Origin: Trichaptum fuscoviolaceum
Lineage: Eukaryota; Basidiomycota; Agaricomycetes; Hymenochaetales; Trichaptaceae
Reading direction: 5' to 3'
Assembly: GCA_910574455.1 (NCBI GenBank)
Contig: CAJSYZ010000002.1
Location: 2,939,671-3,003,670 of the forward strand
DNA: 64,000 nucleotides
Part shown: positions 33,019 through 44,829 of the stretch, in pieces
How the letters are laid out: the number at the start of each line of letters is the position of its first letter
How positions within the stretch are numbered: position 1 is the stretch's first letter
Notes under the pieces: model-generated
Database searches by the model: none
What the model was told of the DNA's origin: nothing
The model's input: the letters and a program-made list of their open reading frames with translations, nothing else
Made by a program: the position numbers and the translations under genes

Positions 33019-33490
33019 TTACTTCAACCTTTGCGTCCTATGCGCTGCGATCGCCTCCCGGTCCACACTCATAAAAAGAGTACGACTATCATTGTCGGCT
33101 TTTGGATAGCCCGAAGAATCTATCTTGTGATAAAACACCTCCGAGCTCTCAATCAACTCGGCTGTCTGTCTAGCTGAACAATCTCTTATGGAAAGCAAAT
33201 TAGCTGGAGACTCTTCAGATTGATTCTCTGACCAAAGATGTACCTCTCCATCCTGAAAGCTAGACACGCAAGAGGCGAGTTCGTCTCAGTTTTTAAAGGA
33301 TCTGAAAAAGACTAGAAAGAACATACTTTATGTCTTAACTCTTTCAAATTATCCTTCGCAGGGTTAATATAGCAGAATATCAACCACAGCCGAAAGCCTA
33401 GCAAGTTGTTAGAAGTTAGCTGACTGATAGACGGAGATCATAGCCCTTCTGCGTATGCGCTAGACTCGTGGCCAGTAGTTTATGCTTCAT
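33019..33490 (-). CDS. Small candidate gene, unknown function
   Basis: A tentative minus-strand gene: MKHKLLATSLAHTQKGYDL from 33490, a very short GTCTAT...CTAG intron of about 35 nt with a CTAAC branch-type word, then FRLWLIFCYINPAKDNLKEL, a GTATGT...TTTCAG intron, then DGEVHLWSENQSEE to a stop at 33019-33021. The last exon (about 80 codons, ending HRTQRLK) is the most convincing part. The first intron is shorter than others in this window, so the upper part may be wrong. No family recognised. Confidence 0.35.
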
Positions 33491-34631
33491 TTATCCAACT
33501 CCCAACCTCAAAGATAAATTGCGTATGGCTACGAGTCTACATATGCGCCCAGTCGGATGGGTTACAACCCGCACCTTGGAGGCCGGTGGCGACGATTTCA
33601 CGGCTCGACATAATACGGACTCATGTTTCGATACCCAGAGGCACGTCTGAAGCCGCCTTCCGGCCCAAAGAGGGAGGAACACGATTGACTAGCCGCTCCC
33701 TTCAATAGCTAGTCCTATCAGCTCGGACATCAAGCCCCAGAAAGAAGGAGGTCGAGTGGCTGAGCGGTCCCTCCCGGCCTCCTATTCCCAGAAACCATTC
33801 GACGACAACCCAGGGGGGGGGGAGGGAAGGAGCTCCGACGTTCGTAGCTCTCCCGCCGATGCGGGAGACTGAAAAAGGTAGGCTGTAGCGGCGCGTCATT
33901 CATACACCTGAGCACGGTCCTCTGCCTAGAGTGCCACAGAATGGTGGCATCGCAGCTGCGGAAGAGCACCACCTCCGACCTCCCTCTTGATGACGATGTC
34001 GTGAATGGGCGTCACCTGGGATGCAGGAGTGCCCTCCCCTCTCTCTGTGAAATCGAGCAAGGGTGGTGATGGTAGCATCTGAGGAGTGTGTTAGTGTGCC
34101 ACGCCTTTTATGCGCTTGCGAATTCCAATGTAGGCGGCTGACAGGTGGCTAGCTTGTTGGAGTTTGAGCTATGCCTTGGACTCTAGACTGGGACACGTTC
34201 CCAAACACCAGTCTTCTCGTTCTGCCTATAAATTATACTCCACATTAACCAACTGTTCGCATGACTACACCTCTCAATACTTGAAGTTAACTTGAGAATG
34301 CTTGAGTAGAAGGGGCATTTCCTGACGGTGGCAGCTGGTATTTCCAGAATTAAGGAGCTTTGCAAATGTATGGCTTCGTCTCTACGTTACTCACGAGTAC
34401 GATTTCTCAGTCAATCATTCACTTGACAAGCTATCAAGAAAGTAAGTATGCAATCGCTAATAAGTTACTGATCTGTGCAACGGGATTCGCTAGCAAGAGC
34501 ACCAAAAATGGAAATTTGAATTATCGCGGTATTTTCGGCCGACACGGCTTCAAGTTGAAGGTTAACTGCTAAATTTCAAATTTTATATGTCGGAGTGCAC
34601 TGCAGCGAGTCCTTTCTTGTAGCTCACGGCC
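33491..34631. other. Gene-poor, GC-rich stretch with hairpin
   Basis: No gene supported. 33540-34080 is GC-rich against AT-richer flanks and contains a run of ten G (33813-33822) and a perfect 8-bp hairpin. Several half-open frames on the minus strand (around 33730-33972) are not convincing. It may be an old mobile-element remnant. Confidence 0.4.
33849..33868. repeat. Perfect 8-bp stem hairpin
   Basis: TCTCCCGC, loop CGAT, GCGGGAGA. GC-rich and able to fold as RNA or DNA. There is no U-run typical of a Pol III terminator directly after it, and its function is unknown. Confidence 0.6.
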
Positions 34632-37600
34632 ATGTCCTCGTCGTTGCGGCACGTCGCTCGACGTTTGACCGTTCAAGGCGGCTCGCGAAGGTCCCTCGCT
34701 ACCCATGCAAGCATTCCAGAGAAGGACTGCTCAACTATTACTCCTCCCTACACTCGTTTAATTGAAAACTTGAACCGCGTACGACAGATACTGGACGGTA
34801 GACCTTTGACACTCGCGGAGAAGATACTATACAGTCACATACATGAGCCTGAACGGACAGTTTCTGGGAAGAAGAACCTACGGGGAGAGTATCTTATGCT
34901 TCGTCCGCAAAGAGTCGCGATGCAAGATGCCTCTGCTCAGTGAGATTCCCTGCCTCAAGTCTTCGAACGTTAGCCCCATTGACCAACGTTGGTATTGTGA
35001 ACAGAATGGCAATGTGAGGACAGTCTACTCCGCTTCAAATGACATATCTCATGTGCAAATCTTCCGATAGTCTACAATTCATGAGTGCCGGCCTCCCCAC
35101 CTGTGCCGTCCCTGCTAGTATACACTGTGACCATCTCATTCAAGCCGCTCAGGGTGCTGAAGCTGACCTCAAGGTAACGTTCAGAAGGTAAATCTAGGTT
35201 TGTTGCTGTGACCAAAGTGTTTTCAGCGTTCGATTATCTCCAACAAAGAAGTGTTCGATTTCCTAGAAAGTGCAGCACGGAAATATGGTGAAAATAATAT
35301 CAGATTTGTCGCCATGTATGCACCTTGTTCACTCTCTTTCTTATTCTAGGAATCGAATTCTGGGGGCCTGGGTCAGGCATTATCCATCAAATCGTCTTGG
35401 AAAATTATGCCGCACCTGGAATGTTGATGTGAATACACCAGTCTTGTCTAAACTCCACTTCATACTCATCTGTTCCGTTCTAGGTTGGGCACAGGTCTGT
35501 CAATCGCTGCTACTATTGCATCGAGCAGACTTCTCAGTTTATGTATGCCTTGGTAGATTCTCATACACCGAACGCTGGTGGCTTGGGATTGATTGCCATT
35601 GGTGTCGGAGGTGCTGATGCTGTGGACGCGCTAACTGGGACACCTTGGGAACTGAAGGCTCCCCAAATTGTTGGTGCGTTCCCTTTCTCGACAAGTTGCA
35701 AGAATAATTCCTCATTCACTTTCGTAGGCGTACATCTTAACGGGACGATGAGCGGCTGGGCAACAACCAAGGACTTGATTTTACAGATAGCTGGAAAGCT
35801 TACCGTAAAGGTAGATTATTGTGAAAGCCGTTTCTCCGATTTGCCATGTGCTCAACTCATGTAGGGTGGAACCGGTCGGATTCTTGAATACTTTGGGCCA
35901 GGTGTGTTCAATCAATCATGCACAGGTAAGCACTCAAGGTTCAGCTTTCGATCCTTTCCCTAAGTATCGCCAAGGGCTTGCGACGATTGCGAACATGGGC
36001 GCGGAAGTTGGTGCCACTTCATCGACCTTCCCATATACTCCGAATATGCAGGCATACCTACGTGCAACTGGCCGTTCTGCTGTGGCGAACGCTGCAGACG
36101 AGGCAGCTAAGCAAGGCTTCCTGAGCTCGGACGAAGGTGCGGAATATGACGAAGTCATTGAGATCGTGCGTTGTATGAGCCATGTTACGACGATTCACCT
36201 CTGATACCCATCCATAGAACCTATCGGAATTGGAGCCTATGCTGAATGGCCCATTTACCCCCGATTTGGCCACGCCTATATCTAAGTTCGGCAATTTCGT
36301 GAAAGAAAATGGCTGGAAAGACGAGGTTTCAGCAAGTTTGATCGGCTCTTGCACAAATAGCTCATATGAGGACATGGTAAGCTGGGACAGGGTATCCCTT
36401 CCTCCAGGCCAAGGCTAATTTCTTTCTGTAAGACGCGCGTTGCGAATCTTGCGCGACAGGCCAAGGAAGCTGGGTTGAAAGTCAAGGTATTGGGTTGTCT
36501 TCTCTGTCATAGAAACCTCCTCATATCCCTCAGGTCCCTTTCCTTTGCACGCCAGGATCAGAGCAGATTCGCGCAACAATTGAGCGCGACAACATTACTG
36601 CAACACTTGAAGATGTCGGAGCAACAGTTTTGGCAAATGCTTGCGGCCCATGCATTGGGCAGTGGGACCGTAAGGATAGGAAGGGCGAAGAAAATGGTAT
36701 GATTAATAATTTATAGTGAAAATCTTCTAATTGATGAATATTTGCTTTCAGCCATCCTCACATCGTTCAACAGGTAATGCAAAAATTACGTTACTTGAGT
36801 TATATTTTTAAACGGTTTAAACGAAGGAATTTCCGTTCGCGAAACGACGGCAACAAAGACACAATGAACTTCTTGGCTTCCCCTACTATCGTCACTGCCA
36901 TGGCTTTCTCTGGCAAACTTTCGTTTGATCCCACGACCGATTCCATCCCTCTTCCATCTGGTGGCTCCTTCAAGTTCAACCCTCCCGTAGGGGAAGATCT
37001 ACCGTCACAAGGCTTCGCGTTGGGCGATCTTTCCCTCTATCCTCCGCCGAATCCAAAGCCACAGCCAGACACAGAAATTAAGATCTCTCCTACTTCAACG
37101 CGCTTGGAGATACTCAAGCCGTTCGATTCTCCTTTTGGTCCTCAAAACCCGCGTGGCCTTGAACTCCCTTCTTTGAAAGTACTTATGCGCGTAAGAGGCA
37201 AGTGCACGACGGACCATATCTCAGCGGCAGTACGTATCAATAAATGGCACTTTGAGCGTGGAGGAACTAAGCGGTTGTGCAGGGACCATGGCTCAAGTAC
37301 AAAGGGCATCTCTCGAATATCTCAGAAAATCTACGTGAGTCCTCTAATTTGCCTTGCGTTATTTTGTGTTCATTCTTGTTTAGTGATTACTGTAAGAGAA
37401 ATCTTTATGCTTCAATGATTACAACTCAACTGCGCCTGTCTGAAGGCCACAAACGACGAAGGTGGAGATGTCAACGTAGCATTTGATCATGACCACCAGC
37501 AAAATCAGTCAGAGACTGACACTATTCCGAATATCGCGAAGCGTTTGAAAGCCCGGAATCAACCTTGGGCGTTGATTGTGGATGAGAACTACGGAGAAGG

Positions 37601-38003
37601 CAGTGCGCGTGAACATGCTGCACTTCAGCCTCGCTTCTACGGATGTGCCCTCATCCTCGCAAGGTCCTTCGCTAGGATACACGAAACAAATTTGAAGGTA
37701 TTTACTCAACGACCTTGTATAAATTTTAACCCTTCCTCAAATTTGCTACAGAAACAAGGTGTCTTGCCTCTTTGGTTTGCAAACAAAGATGATTATTCGC
37801 GTATCGGAGCTGGAGATACGGTGGAAACTTACGGTCTAGAAGGGCTTCTCAACGGTGTCCCAGGCACGGAAATCAGTGTAAAGGTCACCAAACGGGATGG
37901 CTCGACTTTCAGGATCCCGACAAAACATACTTTGTCAACCGATCAAATGAACTGGTTACGTGCAGGATCTGCACTGAATTACATTCGAGCGCAACTATCT
38001 TAA
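34632..38003 (+). CDS. ACO2: Mitochondrial aconitase, Aco2 type (putative homocitrate dehydratase)
   Basis: Nineteen exons join in perfect phase to 795 aa. Three are tiny: 35005-35013 (9 nt), 35484-35494 (11 nt) and 37384-37391 (8 nt); 36752-36773 is 22 nt. The N-terminus ([20 protein letters not shown]) is basic and Ser-rich, fitting mitochondrial import. Aconitase signatures: [24 protein letters not shown] (first cluster Cys), [12 protein letters not shown] (two more cluster Cys), [22 protein letters not shown] and [13 protein letters not shown]. Residues such as [22 protein letters not shown] and [21 protein letters not shown] are closer to yeast Aco2 than Aco1 as I remember them. Aco2-type enzymes are linked to the homocitrate step of lysine synthesis, so this role is likely but inferred. 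It stops 69 bp from the convergent MSH1. Confidence 0.9.
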
Positions 38004-38072
38004 CACATATTATGCAGCATTTGTATTTACATTTTTGGTTATCTCTGTGCAAGACTATGTAAGGTGCAATAA

Positions 38073-41000
38073 TCAGGGACTTTGATACTGCGTCCCGACA
38101 AGTTGCTTCCCTATATGCTGTAGAAATTCACGCTGACCACCATCATCGCTTTGTGGACGTTTTAAAAAGGCCAAGGCGTTTTGTGCTATGTCTAGTGCAA
38201 GAGATGGCAATCCTCCAAGTTTAGCAACCTTCAGTCCATGCGAATCTCGGTTCACACCAGGTTCTAAACGGTAGGAATATGCGAAATGGTCGTCCTTGAA
38301 AAGTAATTAAGTCAACTATCGTGCAGGAATGATAAGCTGGTACTCACTTCGGTGTCAACGACATTCGTGCAGAAAAACCCGGCATTAGGGAACAGATCTG
38401 ACTTTATGGTTTTTTCTGTATACGCCATCATATCAACTACTTCGTGAAAGTGAGTAGCGAACAGGGCTCGACATTGATTCTCGAAATAGAGATGGCAAAT
38501 CGTGGCGAAGGCTATTGCAAGTCCATCATGAGTTGTAGTGCCCCTCCCAACTTCATCCATGATAATCTTAAAACGCGTCAGCATCGGGTGAGTTACTTGA
38601 GGGACGTGGTACTTACTAGACTCCTACTCGTTGCGTTTCGAAGGATCTCTCCTGTTTCAAGCATTTCCACCATAAACGTACTCCGATCACGGAACAGATC
38701 GTCTTTAGCACCAACCCTTGAGAAAACTTTATCAACAAGTCCAATATCAGCTTTGTCTGCCGGGACGAAACACCCTGCTTGGGCAAGGATCGCGATGAGG
38801 GCCGTTTGTCGAAGAAACGTCGACTTTCCCGCCATATTTGGCCCAGTGATTATCTGTGTCCTTGAAGATTCACTCATAAGAATAGTATTTGGCGTAAATG
38901 GTCTCCCAGCTTTCAAAAGGCCTTGTTCTACAGTCGGATGTCGGCCATTAACTACGTGATATTCCATGCTAAAGAGCAAAGTTAAAGCTTTTCTGAGTGT
39001 AATTCAAAGCGTTGCCCACCCTTGTGACATATTGGGCCGCACAAAGTTCATCTCACAAGCCAGGGTTGCAAATGAGGTAGTGACATCCAATTCGTCAAAC
39101 ACGCGAGCGTTCCTTCGGATTGCACTGGAGTTCGCATTCACCTGCGGCACGTAAGCCAATATCCCTCTTTGCAGAATGAAGAGGACGTTACCTCATCACG
39201 AAGGGCGAGGAAAGCTTGCTTCTCAGTGTTGAGAATTGCGTTGACTGTCTCAAGTATAGAGTTTCCTAGAACGAACCATTCCTTTTAACATAATAAGATA
39301 GAAGTCTCAATGAATAGAGTTGAATTAAAACCTGGTTGTGATATGTTTTTGTACTGTTGTTCTCCACAACAAGACTGAACTGGCGCGATTTCCCGACAAG
39401 TTCTGCATCACGCCGTCCTTTCGACAAATGCACATGCATTCCAAGGCCTGGTGAAGACCTTAAAGAAAGTGAAGGTGCATCTTTTCAAAAGTTAGCAAAA
39501 TAGGCATACCTAAGACTCAGTACATACCGTACTTGAGCTGAAATTTCTCTTGTAACTTGTCTTTCTTATCGAGAAGTTGCCGAAGACTCGAGTGGAGACT
39601 TTTCAACTCTGGTGAAAATCTAGGTGAGAAATATTAGAAACGTTTCCACAATGCTATTACTGACTTACTCAGGCTTAATAGTCCAATTCATGTCAGCGCC
39701 AGGTATGTTGTAAAATTTCAATGATAGTTCGGGTACCGGAGACAGGCCCACGTCCGAATCAAGGACTTCCTCCGCCTCACCAACAAAGTTAGAACGTTTA
39801 TGAATGTCTCTGATTTCAACAGCTTGCTCAATACGTTTAGCAAGATGATGGAGGTCGGCAAGTCTTGAAAGAAGCGAATACAGATTCTTCCAAACCGAAC
39901 TCAGTTCATTAGCATGGAACTCTACGTTCTCCATAGACTTTTCAAACGTCATTCTTTTCTTGATGGCTTCCCAGATTTCTATTGTATGCTGGATGGCCAC
40001 GAGGTCGTCCGTTTTGCCTTTGCCAAGTAGAAACCGCTGTGTTATTCTTGAAGCATCTTCTACGCTTTTGAGCTGTTCTATGACATCCGCCCTCAGGGAC
40101 GGCTGTATGCAAAACAATTCAACGAGATCCTGTCTAGCTTTGATCTCATCGAGCGATGTACTAGGTGAACCTGACATTTCGGAGTTTAGCACATCGGTTC
40201 ACATACGTTACTAAGGACTTACACAACCAACGGGACAGTAGTCTTGTACCGCTGCCGGTTACAGTACGTTTCACGGCACTCATGAGGCTACCTGTAGTCC
40301 CACCTTCACGTATGCCTTCTTTGATTTCCAGTGCCTTGAGAGTGTGTGCATCGACCTGCATCCTCTTAGCTATATTCTCTCGTACAGGTTGCAACGAAGA
40401 AGGCGCGTGCTCAAGAAGGTGATTGTGCAGATAATTCGTCAAGAGGTCAATAGCAGAACTTTCTGCCACTGAGAAGACCATTTCGCTGACGATAGCTTCA
40501 TGATCGTCGACCACGTTATCATCGGTGTGAAGAGGTTTAATGGAAGTACTCTCGTCCACAGCTGATACTGGGGCATATGAAATGAGGCAATCACAATCTT
40601 TCAGAGCCTCCAGCAATGGAGACATATGCATCGTCTCCAAAGACTTGTCAACAACGACCTCCCGAGGATCGATTCGGGCAAGGTAGTCCTTGAGATTCGA
40701 CAGCTGGGATGAACGTGTGAAGAATTCGCCAGTGGACACATCAATCCAAGCGAGACCGATCTCACTTGTGATATTAGAGCCGCTACTAGCAATGGCAAGG
40801 AGATAATTATTCTCGTACGGGTTGAGAAATGACTCATCAATGAGAGTTCCAGGAGTCAAGACTCGGACCACTCTTCGCTCAAAAGAAGGTTTCGAATTCA
40901 CAGACGCGAGAGGATCTCTTGGCCGTTGAAATTCTTCGCAGAGAGCGACTGAGAGTTTATGTTGTTGTACTAAAGTCTTTAGATGTTTGTCCAGATGCAT

Positions 41001-41936
41001 GAGCGGAAATCCGCACATCCATATACGTTGACCATCCCACGTGCGTTTCGTTAGTTTGATAGAAAGGATGCTCGCAACCTCTTGCGCCTGATCAAAGTAA
41101 GACTATGACTGCTTTTAGCTAACAACAAACAAAAGCCGTTGACAGTGCGAACCTCGTAAAATTGACCAACACGGGTTAGAAGGATGCATTGCGGAAATCG
41201 TGCCAGGTTCTCAAGTATCTCTCGGGCGAGTTGATTACGGGGCTCGCGGCGTGTATCTGTGCATGCTGCTTGGTGAAATTCGCAGATCATCCCTTACTTT
41301 AACACTTACCAGCAACCTCGTCTTCTTTCGAGGGTGTAGGCGAAGGATGAATTGGTCCGTTATCATGGCCTGAGCTTGAGCCAGAAGTCGCCTTCTTTTT
41401 GCGAGCTTTACTAGGTAAGAGCACCTCCTCGTTGACAGGTGTGGTCACAGTTTTTGAGCGCCTCTGCCTTCTCTTACGCGTAGGATTGGTATCTTCATCC
41501 TTTTCACGACTCAGCGGAACATTTTCTAAATCATCGGGGTGATGCACAGCATCATTTGATAGAACTGCAATATCGACACTAGATTATTGCAAGAAAACTA
41601 CATCGACAAAAGTTTAGGAGACTAACCGATCGAAACGTCCCTTCTCTTCCGGCGGGATTTCTGGGGCTGTTTCAAGCCTCCAGAAAACGATGAGAGAGCC
41701 TCAACAGGCTTCCCATCCTCCAGAACCAGTGTCTTCGGGAGTTGAGTGAAAATCTTCTTCGTTGTCGATTTTCCAGTGTCGACTAAAGCACCAACATCTG
41801 ATGAGCCTGCCTCTGAGGCTTCAGGAGAAGAAGAGTAGGTAAATTGTCGAATAAGCAATTGCGTCCTCGTAAGGCAAAGGATTTGACGAGAGAGACGAGA
41901 GCACGCGCTTCCCCGAGGCACCAGCGACATGGACAT
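38073..41936 (-). CDS. MSH1: Mitochondrial DNA mismatch repair protein MSH1 (MutS family)
   Basis: A multi-exon minus-strand gene. Start [20 protein letters not shown] at 41936, an Arg/Ser-rich mitochondrial presequence. Exons at 41936-41627, 41564-41310, 41256-41153, 41087-40223, 40170-39669, 39619-39533 and 39458-39332 were joined in phase; later ones continue to TGA at 38073-38075. MutS domain I has [15 protein letters not shown], with the Phe-x-Glu-like mismatch contact. Further motifs are [32 protein letters not shown], the Walker [20 protein letters not shown], Walker [20 protein letters not shown] and ATHFHEV. It should keep mitochondrial DNA free of mismatches. Unlike plant MSH1 it has no GIY-YIG nuclease tail. 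Confidence 0.92.
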
Positions 41937-42207
41937 GCTATTCCATGTTCATAAGTCGCAATGGTGCCTTCGATAAATATTATAGGCAACGTGAAGTTCA
42001 CGTTCGAGAAGTAAAAGAAATGAATTAAATAAATTACATGTATTTCGTTTGCACGCCACAGAAATAAGAAGCCTGTCGGAGTTTGAATGATCGCTTAGGA
42101 CGACCTTACTTTTCGGTTCGTCCTTCGTCGTCGCCATCCTCCCACTTGCCAGTGTCGAGGCTCAACAGTCCTCTTTTCACCAATATCCTCTTCAGAAATC
42201 CTCAGTC
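41937..42207. promoter_or_regulatory. Bidirectional promoter MSH1 / septin
   Basis: The two genes start 271 bp apart and diverge, so they must share this region. GCCAGTGTC (a CACTGGC word) occurs at 42149-42157. No TATA box is obvious. Confidence 0.55.
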
Positions 42208-43886
42208 ATGTCGTACGCAAGGCGTCGGGGCAACAAAGTCAAGAAGGGTGTCCAGTTTACGGTGATGGTAGTCGGTTAGTGCATCTGTTGTTCACATTTG
42301 AGATTTGCTTCCTTACTCCTCGCGTTTGGGACGCGTATAACTTGCAGGTGCATCGGGCACGGGTCGTACCACCTTCGTAAATACCCTTTGCGAGTCGGAG
42401 GTCCTTCCTCACAAGATTTCTGATACACCGGAGACTGCTCATGTGGAAGAGGGCATTCGCATCAAACCCGCTAACGTTGGTTCGTACTAATACCAAAACA
42501 CATTCTTTACCACTAGTTGACCTGCTGTACAACTCTTACAGAGCTCGAGGAAGATGGTGTCCGCATCGCACTGACAATTGTCGACACCCCAGGGTTTGGT
42601 GACAACATTGACAACGAGTTCGCGTTAGTAGTGCCCTTTTCGGCTCGCTTCCGTTTCATTGGTACTTACATCATGTTTTCTTCAGATTCCAGGAGATCGT
42701 TGGATATCTTGAACGTCAATATGATGATATCCTTGCAGAGGAGTCTAGAATCAAGCGTAACCCTCGCTTCAGGGACAACCGTGTTCACGCTCTTCTTTAC
42801 TTCATTCCTCCGACGGGTCACTCGTATGTTGTTCTTCCTCTTCATAGTACTATATTCTAATAAGGACACGTCATTTATGTTGTCAATAGCCTCCGCGAAA
42901 TGGATATTGAGCTCATGCGTCGTCTTTCGCCGCGTGTCAATGTCATTCCGGTAATCGGAAAAGCCGATTCTTTCACTCCGAGCGAGTTAAAGGGCTTCAA
43001 GAAGCGGGTATGCTCTCATTTTCTGTGTCTGACTGGACTTTGTTGATGTTATGTGCAGATCATGGAGGACATCGAATATTATGACATACCGATCTACAAC
43101 TTCCCTTACGACGTTGAAGAGGACGATGAGGAGACTATTGAAGATAACTCAGAGCTTAGATCCTTGCTGCCTTTCGCAATTATTGGTTCAGAGGCTGAGT
43201 CTGAGGTCGGTGGCGCGCCTGTCCGTGCCCGCGTTTACCCATGGGGTACAGCGGAGGTTGACAATCCCAAACACTCTGACTTCAGCAAGCTTCGCAGTGC
43301 GCTGTTGAAGTGAGTTATTCCGTAGATAATTAATCACTATGAATACTGACACTATATAGCACTCATCTGACGGATCTGAAGTCTTTGACTCATGATGTCC
43401 TCTACGTACGTCCTCTTGAACCAAATATGACTGTAGAGTGTTTCTAACCCTCCCATTCTCAGGAAACATACCGAACAGAGAAACTTTCACGCACGGTTCA
43501 CTCCGATTCTCAGTAAGTTGCGCTTGAAAAACTATTTGCCGCGTGTCTGACTTGCTTTGCTACAGTGACTCGTCTATTCTTCCGGAGGATCTCGCCACTC
43601 AAAGTGTTAGACTCAAGGAGGAACAACTGCGCAGGGAAGAGGAGAAGGTGACATGGTTTTTCCTCCCCTGAAACAAATTCTGACTAAGAAAACAAAGTTG
43701 CGCGAAATCGAGCTCAAGGTACAGCGCGAGATTAACGAGAAGCGGCAAGAACTACTTGCGAAAGAGGAGTCCCTTAGGTATTTAAATGCCAGTATGCCCT
43801 CTTCAAATTGGCCACTGAACGAGCTATGCAACTTTAGGAACCTCGAGAGCCGTCTCGCTGCTCAAGGCTCACAGGCCGACTTCTGA
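42208..43886 (+). CDS. CDC11: Septin, probably Cdc11 group
   Basis: Eleven exons (42208-42274, 42348-42479, 42542-42623, 42686-42823, 42890-43007, 43059-43309, 43360-43405, 43463-43512, 43566-43647, 43698-43777, 43838-43886), phase kept, 364 aa. A GTP-binding protein that forms filaments at septa and bud or hyphal necks. The P-loop reads GASGTGRTTFVNTLC, with Arg-Thr in place of the usual Lys-Ser/Thr as I recall for Cdc11-like septins. DTPGFGD (G3) and GKADSF (G4) follow, then the septin unique element around ARVYPWGTAEVDNP, and a C-terminal coiled coil from about residue 305 (VRLKEEQLRREEEK). The subgroup call rests mainly on the P-loop. Confidence 0.9.
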
Positions 43887-44829
43887 TCGCATTTGGACGA
43901 TACTGCTTCATTTTTTCTTTACGTATTTTGTACGGAAAACCCCCAGCATTTTCGGAAGAGAATCCTGTTTGCGGACATTTCTTCTGGTTGTTCTTCTGAG
44001 CCCTTCGATACCCTCTCGTTTTTTCTTGGCCTGCACAGGCTTACTTTAAGAATGGTCTATTTGTCCTTGTCTTTCCATTGCTCAAGTCCCTCGTTTGTTA
44101 AATCCGTATAGTGTGTTCCTCCATTCTGAGTTCAGTGAAGTACAATCCTTACTCCTCTGGATGTACGATTTAATACTTTGAAAATGCGGATGTTTCTGCG
44201 CCGTTGCTACGATTTTGAGTGAGCGAGGCAATCTCTTGATGCGAACGTGCAAAATAGTTGCAAATTCATACCCGCGCTTTCCGGGTATAGCCTGGTATAG
44301 AAGCAGCGGGGCTCGAACTTACTGCCAGTGTTGAAAGGGACGTCCCGTTATGGAAGGAGATTCAGAACAGTTCCTGTTGAGACGAAGAACAGACTCTGCC
44401 GTCGTTCGCGCCGTCCTCAACGTCAACGAAGCTCCCTCGCCGTCGCTGGCGTCGTCAGTCGACCACCTCCCACGTCCCCGGCCCACCCTTGTATATTTCT
44501 TAACCACTGTTCTGCACATTGCTTGATTTCTGTCTCCTAGTCGCCGCTGTTTAACATCAGTCTCCCAAAGCACGCTTGCCAACCCATCATTAGGCCCGGA
44601 CAGGAGTAATCGAGCCAGCTCCGCGAATCATCCCTTTCCACTTCCTACTCACTTTCTTTATACGCAACCGTGGACACCCTCCGTCGCACAGCTGAAAAGC
44701 GGCATAGTCGCGACTGGCAAGCGTCTGCGCATCCAGGAACGCGTCCTGCCACTTGACGTTATCGGGCATAGTCATAGACTGAACAACAGATCTTGCACTC
44801 CTCTGACTCTTCGCAGTGTCTGACGAAAG
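43887..44829. other. Intergenic region, no gene seen
   Basis: 943 bp with the septin 3' region (T-rich) and the promoter of the MIT-domain gene. ACTGCCAGTG at 44321-44330 is another copy of the dispersed word. Short open frames on both strands lack good context. Confidence 0.5.

Noticed and set aside
33745..33810. tRNA-like A-box (TGGCTGAGCGG)
   Set aside because: No matching B-box (GGTTCGA) and no cloverleaf stems could be drawn around it.
44295..44330. GGGCTCGAAC resembling a tRNA T-loop
   Set aside because: The flanking bases do not form a T-stem on either strand and no A-box lies at a suitable distance.
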